Shown: positions 1-7,337, numbered from the stretch's first letter. The stretch is DNA of 11,409 bases from Candidatus Competibacteraceae bacterium (GCA_020445045.1 JAGRHI010000033.1:1-11409), one strand, 5' to 3'. Translations and numbers: made by a program. Notes: generated from the sequence alone by a model not told the origin.

Positions 1-1279
1 CCCTTCCCCATTGGAGACAATAAACGCCGGGCGCCAACAACCGGTCGGGAATCAGACGATTGCCGGCATAATCCGGCAGGTCAAGCAGTACGGTCGAAAA
101 CCGTTCGTCTTCGGCCAGTTGAAAATGATAGGCCGTTGCCGCCGCCGATTCGGTCCACTCGAAGGTCGGCGTTTTTTCGGGCACGGTGGCCTGCTGGCCG
201 GGTCGCGCCAGGAACGGCGGTTCGGGGCGGGCGTGCAGGCGAAACGAATGGTAGGCGTCGTACCCCTCCAGCCCTCGCGGATCGATCCCGCGCACGCGCA
301 CCACATAATCGCCATCCGGTAGAGCGGGGCCGCGCACTTGCGGCTGCTGGGATATCCCGTCGAACAGCAGGGTCTCGAACCGGCTGTCGGCCGCGATCTG
401 GGCCCGGTAACCGGTTGCGCCGCTCAGTTCCGGAAAGCTGAATTGCACCGGCACGCGTTCCACCCGCGGCGGCAGACCGGCGAGTGTCGGCGCTTTCAGC
501 AACGAAACCGCGGCGGCGGGTGGCCGGCCGGTCTCGGCCAGCGCGCCAAAGCCTTTCGGTACCTTCCGGGAGCGGCGCTCGCCCTTGAAATCCAGCGCTC
601 CCGTCAAGACCTCGACCCGAGCCACCCCGCTGGCGGCATCCATGCCGAGCCGGAAATTGGTGCCACGCACCGCCGTGGTCGCGGCGGGCGTCGAGATTTC
701 GTAGCGAGCTCGGGAGATTTGGCGGGGCGTGACCTGGCTGTCCGCGCGCCCCTGGCGCAGGCGCAGGCGCGTGTCCACGATGAGGGTATCGTCGCCATAA
801 GTGCTCAGGGTGTCCAGGGTCAGCCGGCTGTCGGCTTGCAGCAAAAGCTGGGAACCGTCGCCGAACTTCAGGGTGGCGCTGCCGTCGGAGCCAGTGCGAA
901 CCTCATCGCCGCTTTGCAGCGGCTGATCGATGGCGACCGCCACGGTGTGGCCGGAAAAAGCCAGCGTGGCTTCCACCTTGCCTCGCGCGCTCACGATCCG
1001 AGCCGCCGTGGGTCGATCCTTGAGCCAAGCGACCGGAACGCGCAGTTTCATCCCCGGCGGCAGGCGCTCGGGATCGGCGACGCCGTTGAGCGCTTGCAGC
1101 TTGGGCCAGTAACTCATGCTGACCAGATAATCGGCGGTGATGTTCCAGATGTTATCGCCGGGACGGACGGTATAAAGCCATTCCTGAGCTTGAGCGGCGG
1201 TCGCGATCAACAGCGCCGAGCACAGGAATCCGAAAACGCCGGCATGGCCAAAAGTCGCCAGCCAACCAAGTCGTTGCAT
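1..1279 (-). CDS. Exported LysM and FecR domain protein (5' part; 3' end outside window)
   Basis: The minus-strand frame from the ATG at 1277-1279 is open to the left edge (426 residues seen, C-terminus missing). An AGAGGT Shine-Dalgarno lies 8 nt before the ATG. Residues 1-32 form a signal peptide ending ATAAQAQ. A LysM domain follows at about 34-82 (YTVRPGDNIWNI, then NGVADPERLPPGMKLRVP), which suggests peptidoglycan binding. Residues about 120-245 match a FecR domain, with a ferric-dicitrate-regulator-like core at 198-210 (TPAATTAVRGTNFR). From about 265 onward there are two fibronectin-III-like repeats, each with an 'F.W/F.F...A..Y.....AD..F' pattern. It lacks a transmembrane anchor in the part seen, so it is probably periplasmic or surface located rather than a classical FecR sigma regulator. 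In other proteobacteria this architecture often sits beside CHASE2-domain cyclases; that neighbour would be outside the window. The function is inferred from domains only. Confidence 0.88.
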   Translation of the reverse strand, partial: MQRLGWLATFGHAGVFGFLCSALLIATAAQAQEWLYTVRPGDNIWNITADYLVSMSYWPKLQALNGVADPERLPPGMKLRVPVAWLKDRPTAARIVSARGKVEATLAFSGHTVAVAIDQPLQSGDEVRTGSDGSATLKFGDGSQLLLQADSRLTLDTLSTYGDDTLIVDTRLRLRQGRADSQVTPRQISRARYEISTPAATTAVRGTNFRLGMDAASGVARVEVLTGALDFKGERRSRKVPKGFGALAETGRPPAAAVSLLKAPTLAGLPPRVERVPVQFSFPELSGATGYRAQIAADSRFETLLFDGISQQPQVRGPALPDGDYVVRVRGIDPRGLEGYDAYHSFRLHARPEPPFLARPGQQATVPEKTPTFEWTESAAATAYHFQLAEDERFSTVLLDLPDYAGNRLIPDRLLAPGVYCLQWGR

Positions 1280-1581
1280 GTTGTTTTACCTCTATTGCCG
1301 GATTTTTGTTGACCAGATTCGCTTTGGCGAGTCGTCATGTGGAACATGTGGACACTTCAGATTATGTACCGATGGATGGATTGTTGCCGGAAACGGCGGC
1401 ATCCGTGTCGTCGACCGACCGAGGAGACGACCGGGTTCCCTCGGGAAAAGCATCCGAACTCCCGACCGGCGCCGCTCAGGGAGCCGATTAGCTCTTCAGC
1501 CAGCAGCCGATGAACGAGGCATTGAGAACCCGACACACTGTTATGGAAAACAATCATGCTGACCCGAAATCGGATCATACC

Positions 1582-1591
1582 GAACCGGTTC
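1582..1591. promoter_or_regulatory. 10-bp palindrome, candidate upstream activator site
   Basis: GAACCGGTTC is a perfect palindrome centred about 105 bp before the predicted sigma-54 transcription start. This is the usual distance for an enhancer-binding-protein site. The cognate activator is not identifiable, and a 10-bp palindrome can arise by chance, so this is inference. Confidence 0.3.
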
Positions 1592-1645
1592 AGATGGGCG
1601 CCGTCAAACAACCAGCCAGGAAATTAACTTAAAATAATATTTATT

Positions 1646-1658
1646 TATCAAAGATATA
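1646..1658 (+). promoter_or_regulatory. Possible IHF site
   Basis: TATCAAAGATATA matches the IHF consensus WATCAANNNNTTR with one mismatch and sits in an AT-rich tract between the palindrome at 1582-1591 and the -24/-12 promoter. DNA bending by IHF between enhancer and promoter is standard at sigma-54 promoters. AT-rich DNA produces such matches easily, so confidence is low. Confidence 0.3.
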
Positions 1659-1664
1659 AACATA

Positions 1665-1681
1665 TTGGCACAGCATGTGCT
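1665..1681 (+). promoter_or_regulatory. Sigma-54 (RpoN) -24/-12 promoter
   Basis: TTGGCACAGCATGTGCT agrees with the sigma-54 consensus YTGGCACGRNNNTTGCW at 15 of 17 positions. The invariant GG (1667-1668) and GC (1679-1680) are present with the required 10-nt gap. The predicted start is near 1691, about 40 nt before the ATG of the small exported-protein gene at 1733. Transcription would therefore require RpoN plus an ATP-driven activator. Confidence 0.72.
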
Positions 1682-1732
1682 TTATCGTAATCACCAACCG
1701 ACACGGTAAATATTTTAGAGGGAAACCTCACC

Positions 1733-1921
1733 ATGAACCTGAAAACCTTTTGCCTGACCGCCGCCGCCCTGAGCCTGAATGCCACCTGGGCGCATGCCGA
1801 AGAGGACGACGACGTCAATAGTGTCAACGGCGTCGAAACCAATACGGTGAACGCGCAAGGCAGCAGTTGCCATGGTCACGTGATCCAAGTGTCGGCGTAC
1901 ACCGCGGGAACTTCCAGTTAA
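1733..1921 (+). CDS. Small exported protein, probably frameshifted
   Basis: The ATG at 1733 has a GAGGG Shine-Dalgarno about 10 nt upstream and opens a 62-residue frame. Residues 1-22 form a clear signal peptide (basic start, hydrophobic core, AHA cleavage site). The mature part is acidic and Asn/Val-rich (EEDDDVNSVNGVETNTVNAQ) and then has SSCHGHVIQV. The frame stops at 1919-1921, but the +1 frame remains open to 2024 and reads as a natural continuation. Removing one G from the GGG at 1906-1908 would fuse the two into a 96-residue protein with a second Cys and a Gly/Asn-rich end. I do not recognise the family. It has its own sigma-54 promoter and its own terminator, so it looks like a monocistronic, inducible secreted product. 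If the frame is correct as given, the product is a 40-residue mature peptide. Confidence 0.62.
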   Translation: MNLKTFCLTAAALSLNATWAHAEEDDDVNSVNGVETNTVNAQGSSCHGHVIQVSAYTAGTSS

Positions 1922-2024
1922 ATCCATTTACGGCCAAGCGCGGATCCACGGTGAATACCGGTGCGGCGGCAACAACGGCGGTAACAACATCGGCGGGATT
2001 TATCGCATCCGCGTCAATCCCTGA
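1884..2024 (+). pseudogene. Out-of-frame 3' part of the small exported-protein gene
   Basis: In the +1 frame relative to the ATG at 1733, this stretch is open from after a TGA at 1881-1883 to a TGA at 2022-2024, immediately before the terminator. The last 36 or so codons read LPVKSIYGQARIHGEYRCGG followed by NNGGNNIGGIYRIRVNP. This has alternating hydrophobic residues, a Cys, paired Asn-Gly repeats and a stop just before the hairpin. In contrast, the third frame runs straight through the terminator into non-coding-like sequence. One extra base (or two missing) between 1884 and 1918 explains the layout. It could be a sequencing error, a genuine loss-of-function mutation, or less likely a programmed shift. 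Confidence 0.5.
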
Positions 2025-2048
2025 TCGGTTTTCCCGTGGGGGGAAACT

Positions 2049-2088
2049 GCGGCGAGGTCATCGGAAACCGGTGCTCGCCGCTTTTTTT
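2049..2088 (+). terminator. Strong intrinsic terminator
   Basis: GCGGCGAG (2049-2056) pairs perfectly with CTCGCCGC (2074-2081). After a two-base bulge an inner stem CATCGG/CCGGTG (2059-2064 with 2068-2073) closes on an AAA loop. Seven T residues follow at 2082-2088. It ends the small exported-protein transcript 25 nt after the frame-restored stop codon. A second small hairpin, TTTCCC/GGGAAA, lies just before it at about 2030-2046. Confidence 0.88.
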
Positions 2089-2136
2089 ACATCGCGATCC
2101 TGCTGGCAGGAAATATATCTCAAGAGCCCCTGACCG

Positions 2137-3408
2137 CTACTCCACGCCCAACCCGCTGAACGGCAGGTAGTCCACCGCGTCGCCGAGCGCCACCCCGGCG
2201 CAGTCCTCCGGCAATTCGATCAAGCCATCGGCCCAGCACAGCGACGACAGCGCCCCGGAACTGTTGGTGTGGTAGATACTGGCCAGGAGCGCCTGGTCGG
2301 AACCGAATTGCAATCGCGCCCGCAACCATTCGCGCCGGCCCGGCTTGCGGCGGAACTGGAAATCCGCGCGGACCCGCATCCGCGCCGGTTCGACCGGCCG
2401 CGCGCCCATCAGCTTCAGCAGCAGCGGCCGGGCAAACAGCAGGAAGGACACCATGACCGACACCGGATTACCCGGCAGGCCCAGCACCAGACAGTCCTGA
2501 ATCCGCCCGAAGGTCACCGGCTTGCCCGGCTTGACCGCCAACCGCCAGAACTCGATGCTCCCTAGTTCGGCGATCACGTCCTTGACCAGATCGGCTGTGC
2601 CCACCGACACCCCACCCGAGGTCAGCAGCACGTCGTGTGCCGCCGCCGCGTCCCGTAGCGCCAACAACATCGTATCGCGTCGGTCGCGCAGGATGCCCAA
2701 GTCGCTCACCGCGCAGCCCAGCCGCCGCAGCAAACCGATCAGGATATAGCGGTTCGATTCATGGATTGCGCCCGGTGGCAACGTCGCGTCCGGTTCGTAC
2801 AGCTCGTCGCCGGTGGACGCCACCGCTACCCGCGGCCGGCGCCGCACCGTCAGCGCGGCGACACCTTGTCCCGCCGCCAGCGACACCTCTTGCGGACGCA
2901 ACCGCGACCCACCCGCTAGCAGCACCGTTCCCGCTTGCACATCCTCGCCGCGACGGCGGATGTTCGCGCCCGGCTTGAGCCGGGCGGCGGCTTGCGGTTC
3001 GATGACGATTTCGCTTTCATCCGGCGCGATCGCGCACTGTTCCTGCATGATCACGGCATCCGCTCCGTCCGGGATCACGGCGCCAGTGGTGATGCGCACC
3101 GCCGCGCCGCGCGGAGCGATGCCGGCATACGGATGCCCCGCCAGCGCCTGACCGATCACCGGCAAGCGAATCGGTCCGTCGGCTTGCAGATCGGCTCGAT
3201 ACAGCGCGAAACCATCCATCGCCGAATTGTCGTGCGGAGGCATGTCGAGCCGGGCCGGCAGGTCGGCGGCCAACACCCGGCCGTAAGCCTCCAGCAACGG
3301 CACGGTCTCGGTCTCGCGGACCGGGCGCACGGCATCCAGAGCGGCGGCGATGGCCTCGGCCAGCGTCAACAAGCGATCACGGTCGCCACGGGTGTCGGTG
3401 AGGGACAT
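2137..3408 (-). CDS. moeA: Molybdopterin molybdenumtransferase MoeA
   Basis: MoeA inserts molybdate into adenylylated molybdopterin in the cytoplasm, the last common step of molybdenum cofactor synthesis. The protein is 423 residues, close to the usual 400-420. Visible family signatures are DNSAMDGFAL at 60-69 (equivalent to the E. coli Asp59 region), TTGAVIPDGADAVI at 107-120, STGDEL at 198-203, TSGGVSVG with Asp273 at 263-273, and GLPGNPVS at 310-317. I chose the ATG at 3406-3408 because homology begins shortly after it. The frame is open further upstream, to about 3510, but that part is unlike any MoeA. The ribosome binding site is weak. The gene is transcribed divergently from the cyd operon, with about 124 bp between starts, and is isolated from moaA elsewhere in the window. 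Confidence 0.95.
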   Translation of the reverse strand: MSLTDTRGDRDRLLTLAEAIAAALDAVRPVRETETVPLLEAYGRVLAADLPARLDMPPHDNSAMDGFALYRADLQADGPIRLPVIGQALAGHPYAGIAPRGAAVRITTGAVIPDGADAVIMQEQCAIAPDESEIVIEPQAAARLKPGANIRRRGEDVQAGTVLLAGGSRLRPQEVSLAAGQGVAALTVRRRPRVAVASTGDELYEPDATLPPGAIHESNRYILIGLLRRLGCAVSDLGILRDRRDTMLLALRDAAAAHDVLLTSGGVSVGTADLVKDVIAELGSIEFWRLAVKPGKPVTFGRIQDCLVLGLPGNPVSVMVSFLLFARPLLLKLMGARPVEPARMRVRADFQFRRKPGRREWLRARLQFGSDQALLASIYHTNSSGALSSLCWADGLIELPEDCAGVALGDAVDYLPFSGLGVE

Positions 3409-3477
3409 GAAACACGATCTCGTGGTGGAGGCGGAAGGCGGTATTTTCCGGTTCGATATTGAGAATCCGCATGGCGG

Positions 3478-3506
3478 TTGGCTCCAGGACGGTGACAGGC
3501 TATCGC
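3478..3506 (+). promoter_or_regulatory. Weak sigma-70-like promoter candidate for the cyd operon
   Basis: TTGGCT (3478-3483) and TATCGC (3501-3506) are spaced by 17 bp in the moeA/cyd divergent interval, with a start predicted near 3513. Both hexamers are poor matches, so the call rests mainly on position. I found no canonical Fnr box (TTGAT-N4-ATCAA) in this interval. Confidence 0.22.
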
Positions 3507-3532
3507 ACACTCGTTTTCAGTGGATCGCCACC

Positions 3533-3727
3533 ATGTTCGACGCATTGTCCGCCAGCGCCCCGCGACGGGAAGTCGTTATTTTAGTGCTGATCAAGATCGT
3601 TCTGCTCGCATTCCTCAAAATCGCGTTTTTCAGCGCGCCGCCGGCCACGGGGCCGGAGGAACAGGCGCGCCACCTGTTGGGCATGGTCGCGCCGTCCGTT
3701 TCCACCGCGCAAGGTCAAGCATCGTGA
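3533..3727 (+). CDS. cydP: Small membrane protein upstream of cydA, CydP-like
   Basis: This 64-residue protein has a basic flank (PRREVV, 10-15), one hydrophobic segment at about 14-34 ([20 protein letters not shown]) and a soluble tail with [15 protein letters not shown]. This matches the layout of the 'putative cytochrome oxidase small subunit CydP' family, which is short, single-pass and encoded directly before cydA. The assignment is by recognised pattern and position, not alignment. Its TGA (3725-3727) overlaps the GTG start of cydA (3724-3726) by 4 nt (GTGA), implying translational coupling. The start at 3533 was chosen because an in-frame ATG at 3407 would add 42 residues that look like intergenic sequence and would overlap the start of moeA. 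The ribosome binding site is weak. Confidence 0.68.
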   Translation: MFDALSASAPRREVVILVLIKIVLLAFLKIAFFSAPPATGPEEQARHLLGMVAPSVSTAQGQAS

Positions 3728-5313
3728 TATCCGAAACCCTGATCGAACTGTCGCGGCTTCAGTTCGCGCTGACCGCGATGTATCACTTTCTCTTCGTGCC
3801 CCTGACGCTGGGGCTGTCCTTCCTGCTGGCGATCATGGAGTCGGTCTATGTGATGACCGGCAAGACGGTGTACCAGGACATGGTGCGGTTCTGGGGCAAG
3901 CTGTTCGGCATCAATTTCGCGCTGGGCGTGGCCACCGGCATCACCATGGAGTTTCAGTTCGGCACCAACTGGGCCTACTACTCGCATTACGTCGGCGATA
4001 TCTTCGGCACGCCGCTGGCCATCGAGGGCTTGATGGCCTTCTTCCTGGAATCCACTTTCATTGGCCTGTTCTTCTTCGGTTGGGACCGTTTGAGCAAGGT
4101 GCAACACCTGGTCGTCACCTGGCTGGTGGCGCTTGGCTCCAATCTGTCGGCCTTGTGGATTCTGATCGCCAACGGCTGGATGCAGAATCCGGTGGGCACG
4201 GTATTCAATCCCGAAACCATGCGCATGGAAATGACCAGTTTCGGCGAGCTGCTGTTCAATCCGGTGGCACAGGTCAAATTCGTGCATACCGTCTCCGCTG
4301 GCTACGTGACCGGGGCGGTGTTCGTGCTGGCGATCAGCGCCTGGTATTTGCTCAAGGGCCGCGATTTGAGCTTCGCGCGCCGTTCCTTCGCCATTGCCAC
4401 CGCCTTCGGTCTGGCTTCGACCCTGTCGGTGATCACCTTGGGCGACGAGAGTGGCTACGAACTGGGCGACGTGCAGAAAGTCAAGCTGGCGGCGATCGAA
4501 GCCATGTGGGAGACCGAACCGGCACCTGCATCGTTCACCTTGTTCGGTTTTCCCGACGACGAGACCATGACCACCGAGCGCCAACTTCGGATTCCTTACC
4601 TGTTGGGCTTGATCGCCACCCGCTCGATCGATACTCCGGTGGTGGGGCTGAAGGAATTGATAATCCGGAACGAGGCGCGCGTTCGCCGGGGCATGAAGTC
4701 CTACGCGGCCTTGGAGCAATGGCGGGCTGGCGCCCGTGATGACGCGACCCGCGCTCAGCTGTTGGAAGCCCATGACGATCTTGGCTATGCCCTACTACTG
4801 AAGAGATACGCCCCGCGGGTGCTCGATGCCAGCGAGGAGCAGATCAAGCAGGCGGCGCGCGACACCATTCCCAAGGTGGCGCCATTGTTCTGGAGTTTCC
4901 GCCTGATGGTGGGGTTCGGAATGTGGATGCTGCTGTTGTTCGCGCTGTCGTTCTATTACTGCGCGCGCCGGCAGGCGGGACACAAACGCTGGTTGCTGTG
5001 GGCAGCGGTGTGCAGCTTGCCCTTACCCTGGTTGTCTTCCGAGTTGGGGTGGTTCGTCGCCGAGTACGGCCGCCAGCCCTGGACGGTGTCCGGCATGTTG
5101 CCAACCCGGCTATCGACCTCCACCCTGAGTGTTGGCCAGGTGACCTTCAGCCTGAGCGGCTTCGTGCTGTTCTACAGCGCGCTGCTGATCGTCGAGCTGT
5201 TCCTGATGATCAAGTACGCCCGTCTCGGCCCCAGCAGCCTGGGCACCGGCCGTTATCACTTCGAGAACGGTGGCCCGGCGCCGGCCACGCCTCACGCCGC
5301 CACTCTGCCGTAG
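3724..5313 (+). CDS. cydA: Cytochrome bd ubiquinol oxidase subunit I
   Basis: CydA is the haem-carrying subunit of the inner-membrane bd oxidase, which oxidises quinol and reduces oxygen with high affinity. The protein is 529 residues (E. coli 522). Landmarks fall at a constant +2 offset from E. coli: His21 (b595/d ligand), Glu101 and Glu109 in [11 protein letters not shown], His188 and Met395 (b558 ligands; FVHTVSAG and FRLMVGFG), Lys254 and Glu259 of the quinol site (KLAAIE), and Glu447 in [12 protein letters not shown]. The region at about 250-390 is the long Q-loop, placing it in the E. coli-like long-loop subgroup and not the cyanide-insensitive short-loop type. It starts at GTG 3724, with AAGGT 8 nt before, overlapping the upstream small gene. 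An in-frame ATG at 3520 would add an unrelated 68-residue tail. cydB follows after 10 bp. Confidence 0.97.
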   Translation: MISETLIELSRLQFALTAMYHFLFVPLTLGLSFLLAIMESVYVMTGKTVYQDMVRFWGKLFGINFALGVATGITMEFQFGTNWAYYSHYVGDIFGTPLAIEGLMAFFLESTFIGLFFFGWDRLSKVQHLVVTWLVALGSNLSALWILIANGWMQNPVGTVFNPETMRMEMTSFGELLFNPVAQVKFVHTVSAGYVTGAVFVLAISAWYLLKGRDLSFARRSFAIATAFGLASTLSVITLGDESGYELGDVQKVKLAAIEAMWETEPAPASFTLFGFPDDETMTTERQLRIPYLLGLIATRSIDTPVVGLKELIIRNEARVRRGMKSYAALEQWRAGARDDATRAQLLEAHDDLGYALLLKRYAPRVLDASEEQIKQAARDTIPKVAPLFWSFRLMVGFGMWMLLLFALSFYYCARRQAGHKRWLLWAAVCSLPLPWLSSELGWFVAEYGRQPWTVSGMLPTRLSTSTLSVGQVTFSLSGFVLFYSALLIVELFLMIKYARLGPSSLGTGRYHFENGGPAPATPHAATLP

Positions 5314-5323
5314 GAGCACCGTC

Positions 5324-6484
5324 ATGGCCGACTTTTTCGCTTTCCTGCTGAGTTACGAAACCTTGCGGGTCATTTGGTGGCTGTTCATCGGCATCCTGCT
5401 GATTGGGTTCGCCATCACCGATGGCTTCGATTTGGGCGTCGGTACCTTGTTACCGTTTCTGGGCCGCAACGACGAGGAGCGGCGGGTCATCATCAACGTG
5501 GTCGGCCCGACCTGGGAAGGAAATCAGGTGTGGTTCATTCTGGGCGGCGGCGCGGTGTTCGCCGCGTGGCCGCCGGTGTACGCCACCGCCTTTTCCGGCT
5601 TTTTCATCGCCTTGATCCTGACCTTGTTCGCCATGATCCTGCGGCCGGTGGGATTCGATTATCGCAGTAAATTGCCCAATCCAAGTTGGCGCAAGTTCTG
5701 GGATTGGGGACTGTTCGTGGGCGGAGCGGTGCCAGCGCTGGTGTTCGGGGTCGCCTTCGGCAATTTGCTGCTGGGCGTGCCGTTCCATTTCGACGCCGAT
5801 TTACGCGCGTACTACACCGGCGGCTTCCTCGGCTTGCTGAATCCGTTCGGATTGCTGGCGGGAATCGTGAGTCTGTCGATGCTGGTCATGCACGGCGCGG
5901 TCTATCTGCAATTACGCACCGAGGGCGAAATCCAGCAACGGGCACGGTGGACGGTGACCCTGGCGACCCTGTTGTTCTTGGTCGCTTTCGCCCTGGCTGG
6001 AGTGTGGATGCTGTTCTGGGTGGACGGCTATCGTCTGGAAAGTTTCGCGGGCACGGCCGCGCCGTCCAATCCCCTGGCCAAGACGGTGGTGCGAGACAAC
6101 GGTGCGTTACTGGCGCGGTATGCCCAGTATCCTTGGATGTTGGTGGCGCCCTGCATGGGCTTCGGTGGCGCGATATTGGCGTGGTTGAGCAGCCTGTCCC
6201 GGCGGCCGGGGTTCGGTTTCATCGCCAGTTCGCTGGCGTTGGCCGGGGTGATCCTGACCGCCGGCTTCAGTCTGTTTCCCTTCATCATGCCGTCCAGTTC
6301 CGACCCCAACAGCAGTCTGACGGTCTGGGACGCCACCTCCAGCCACCTCACCCTCAAGTGGATGTTTGGCGTCACGCTGGTATTCCTGCCGATCGTGCTG
6401 GCTTACACCACTTGGGTGTTCGGCAAGTTGCGCGGCACGGTGACGGTGGCGCAAGTCCGCGCCGCCGATAAGGTCATGTACTGA
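5324..6484 (+). CDS. cydB: Cytochrome bd ubiquinol oxidase subunit II
   Basis: CydB is the haem-free partner of CydA. The protein has 386 residues (E. coli 379), with the expected multiple hydrophobic segments. The N-terminal signature is intact: RVIWWLFIGILLIGFAITDG, GFDLGVG (Asp36, equivalent to E. coli Asp29), FLGRNDEERRVIIN, and GPTWEGNQVWF with Glu65 in the place of E. coli Asp58, a conservative change in the proton channel seen in many homologues. The ATG at 5324 has AGGAG 8 nt upstream, sitting just after the cydA stop. An earlier in-frame ATG at 5270 lies inside cydA and is not needed. cydX follows 19 bp downstream. Confidence 0.97.
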   Translation: MADFFAFLLSYETLRVIWWLFIGILLIGFAITDGFDLGVGTLLPFLGRNDEERRVIINVVGPTWEGNQVWFILGGGAVFAAWPPVYATAFSGFFIALILTLFAMILRPVGFDYRSKLPNPSWRKFWDWGLFVGGAVPALVFGVAFGNLLLGVPFHFDADLRAYYTGGFLGLLNPFGLLAGIVSLSMLVMHGAVYLQLRTEGEIQQRARWTVTLATLLFLVAFALAGVWMLFWVDGYRLESFAGTAAPSNPLAKTVVRDNGALLARYAQYPWMLVAPCMGFGGAILAWLSSLSRRPGFGFIASSLALAGVILTAGFSLFPFIMPSSSDPNSSLTVWDATSSHLTLKWMFGVTLVFLPIVLAYTTWVFGKLRGTVTVAQVRAADKVMY

Positions 6485-6503
6485 GTGGAGGAGTGAAAGA
6501 CTG

Positions 6504-6617
6504 ATGTGGTATTTCACCTGGATTCTGGGCGTGCTGTTGGCCTGTTCCTTCGGCATCGTCAACGCCCTGTGGCTGGAACACTGTGGCTGTCTGGACGACG
6601 ACCCGGCCGATGACTGA
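6504..6617 (+). CDS. cydX: Cytochrome bd small subunit CydX
   Basis: This 37-residue single-pass membrane protein begins MWYFTWILGVLLACSFGIVN and continues ALWLEHCGC before an acidic tail DDDPADD. The aromatic start (WYF.W.LG), the small-residue helix and the NALWLE motif are the CydX/CbdX hallmarks. CydX binds CydA and stabilises the haem centres of the bd oxidase. A GGAGGAG Shine-Dalgarno (6487-6493) lies 10 nt upstream. Last gene of the cyd operon; it ends 9 bp before the stop of the convergent regulator. I see no obvious intrinsic terminator in that gap, so read-through antisense to the regulator is possible. The extra Cys pair (HCGC) near the membrane edge is not part of the core motif. 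Confidence 0.92.
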   Translation: MWYFTWILGVLLACSFGIVNALWLEHCGCLDDDPADD

Positions 6618-6626
6618 AACGCTCCC

Positions 6627-7337
6627 TCACTCCTCGCCGTCGGCGATGCGGCGCAGGACCTTGCGGTCGCATTCCTGGACGATGGAGCCGCGATCGCGCA
6701 GCACCCCTTGCCGCCGCAGTTCGGCGATGGCGCGGCTGACGGTCTCGGTGGTCAATCCCACCATCGCGCCCATGTCCTCGCGCCCGAACAGCGGCAGGGG
6801 ACTCCCTTGTTCGGCGCAGGACAAGCGCAGCAGCAACCGCGCCACCCGCTGGCGAGCGGTGCCGGTGGTGAACTGGGTCAGCCAGATGTCGGCCTCGGTC
6901 AGCGCCTGCTGCCAGCGAGCCATCAGTTCCTGGTACAACCGGGGCCGCTCGCGGCCCAGTCGTTCGATCACACCGGTGGGGATCGCGCAGATTTCGCAGT
7001 CGGTGAGGGCGATGGCGTCATGCTGATAAGGCTGACCGACCAATGTCTCCAGGCCAAGCGCGTCGCTATCCTTCAGCAGGCGGACGATGCGCTGGCTGCC
7101 GTCGGGCAGGTATTGCATCAGCTTCATCACCCCGACGCGCAGAGTGAACAGGGTGTTGCCCCGATCGTGCATGCGGTACAGCGCCTGTTGCGGGCTGAGG
7201 ACGACATCCTTGATCGGCTGGTGGATGTGACCGAAATCCGTTTCCTCCAGCCCGGCGAACAGCGCCGAAGCGCGCACGGCGCAGTGTCGGCATTTGGCTT
7301 CGCCCAGCCAGATCGCGTGCAATGAAATCGGTTTCAT
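6627..7337 (-). CDS. Crp/Fnr-family transcriptional regulator
   Basis: This 236-residue protein has an N-terminal cyclic-nucleotide-binding-like domain (about 24-135) and a C-terminal winged helix (about 158-232). The recognition helix GLTTETVSRAIAEL carries Glu199, Ser201-Arg202 in the Fnr pattern E..SR, so an Fnr-type TTGAT/ATCAA site is expected. Cysteines lie at 16, 19, 114 and 117. KCRHC and DCEIC resemble the Fnr Cys20/23 and Cys122 regions, but the residue equivalent to Fnr Cys29 is absent. A canonical four-Cys [4Fe-4S] oxygen sensor is therefore unlikely without another ligand. I used the ATG at 7335-7337; a TTG at 7388 would add 17 unconserved residues, although GGAGG lies 16 nt before the ATG. 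The gene is convergent with cydX and divergent from the NifX-type gene. It is a likely regulator of the adjacent respiratory genes, by position only. Confidence 0.9.
   Translation of the reverse strand: MKPISLHAIWLGEAKCRHCAVRASALFAGLEETDFGHIHQPIKDVVLSPQQALYRMHDRGNTLFTLRVGVMKLMQYLPDGSQRIVRLLKDSDALGLETLVGQPYQHDAIALTDCEICAIPTGVIERLGRERPRLYQELMARWQQALTEADIWLTQFTTGTARQRVARLLLRLSCAEQGSPLPLFGREDMGAMVGLTTETVSRAIAELRRQGVLRDRGSIVQECDRKVLRRIADGEE
7322..7337. repeat. Inverted repeat over the regulator start codon
   Basis: ATGAAATCGGTTTCAT has 6-bp arms ATGAAA/TTTCAT around four bases, and one arm contains the start codon of the Crp/Fnr gene on the minus strand. It could be an autoregulatory operator or hide the start in mRNA structure; it could also be chance. 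Confidence 0.25.

Larger units (their letters stand above)
1280..1660. other. Gene-poor intergenic stretch
   Basis: About 380 bases between the divergent LysM-FecR gene and the sigma-54 promoter hold no gene I can support. Several short frames are open here (for example a TTG-started 61-codon frame at 1306-1491 on plus and an 84-codon frame at 1357-1611 on minus), but none has a convincing ribosome binding site, recognisable domain or clear codon bias. The stretch contains a direct repeat CATGTGG..CATGTGG near 1338-1353. Its right end (from about 1619) turns sharply AT-rich, unlike the rest of the window. Confidence 0.5.

Noticed and set aside
338..1312. Long plus-strand open frame (about 324 codons)
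   Set aside because: It lies opposite the LysM-FecR gene, whose frame shows signal peptide, LysM and FecR signatures; the plus frame gives a Gln/Arg/Gly-rich product typical of a shadow in high-GC DNA.
3407..3532. N-terminal extension of the CydP-like ORF from the ATG at 3407
   Set aside because: It would overlap the moeA start on the other strand, occupy the whole divergent promoter region and add 42 residues unlike the family.
3715..4773. Long minus-strand open frame (about 352 codons) across cydA
   Set aside because: It is antisense to unmistakable cydA and encodes a His/Gln/Arg-rich sequence without family features.
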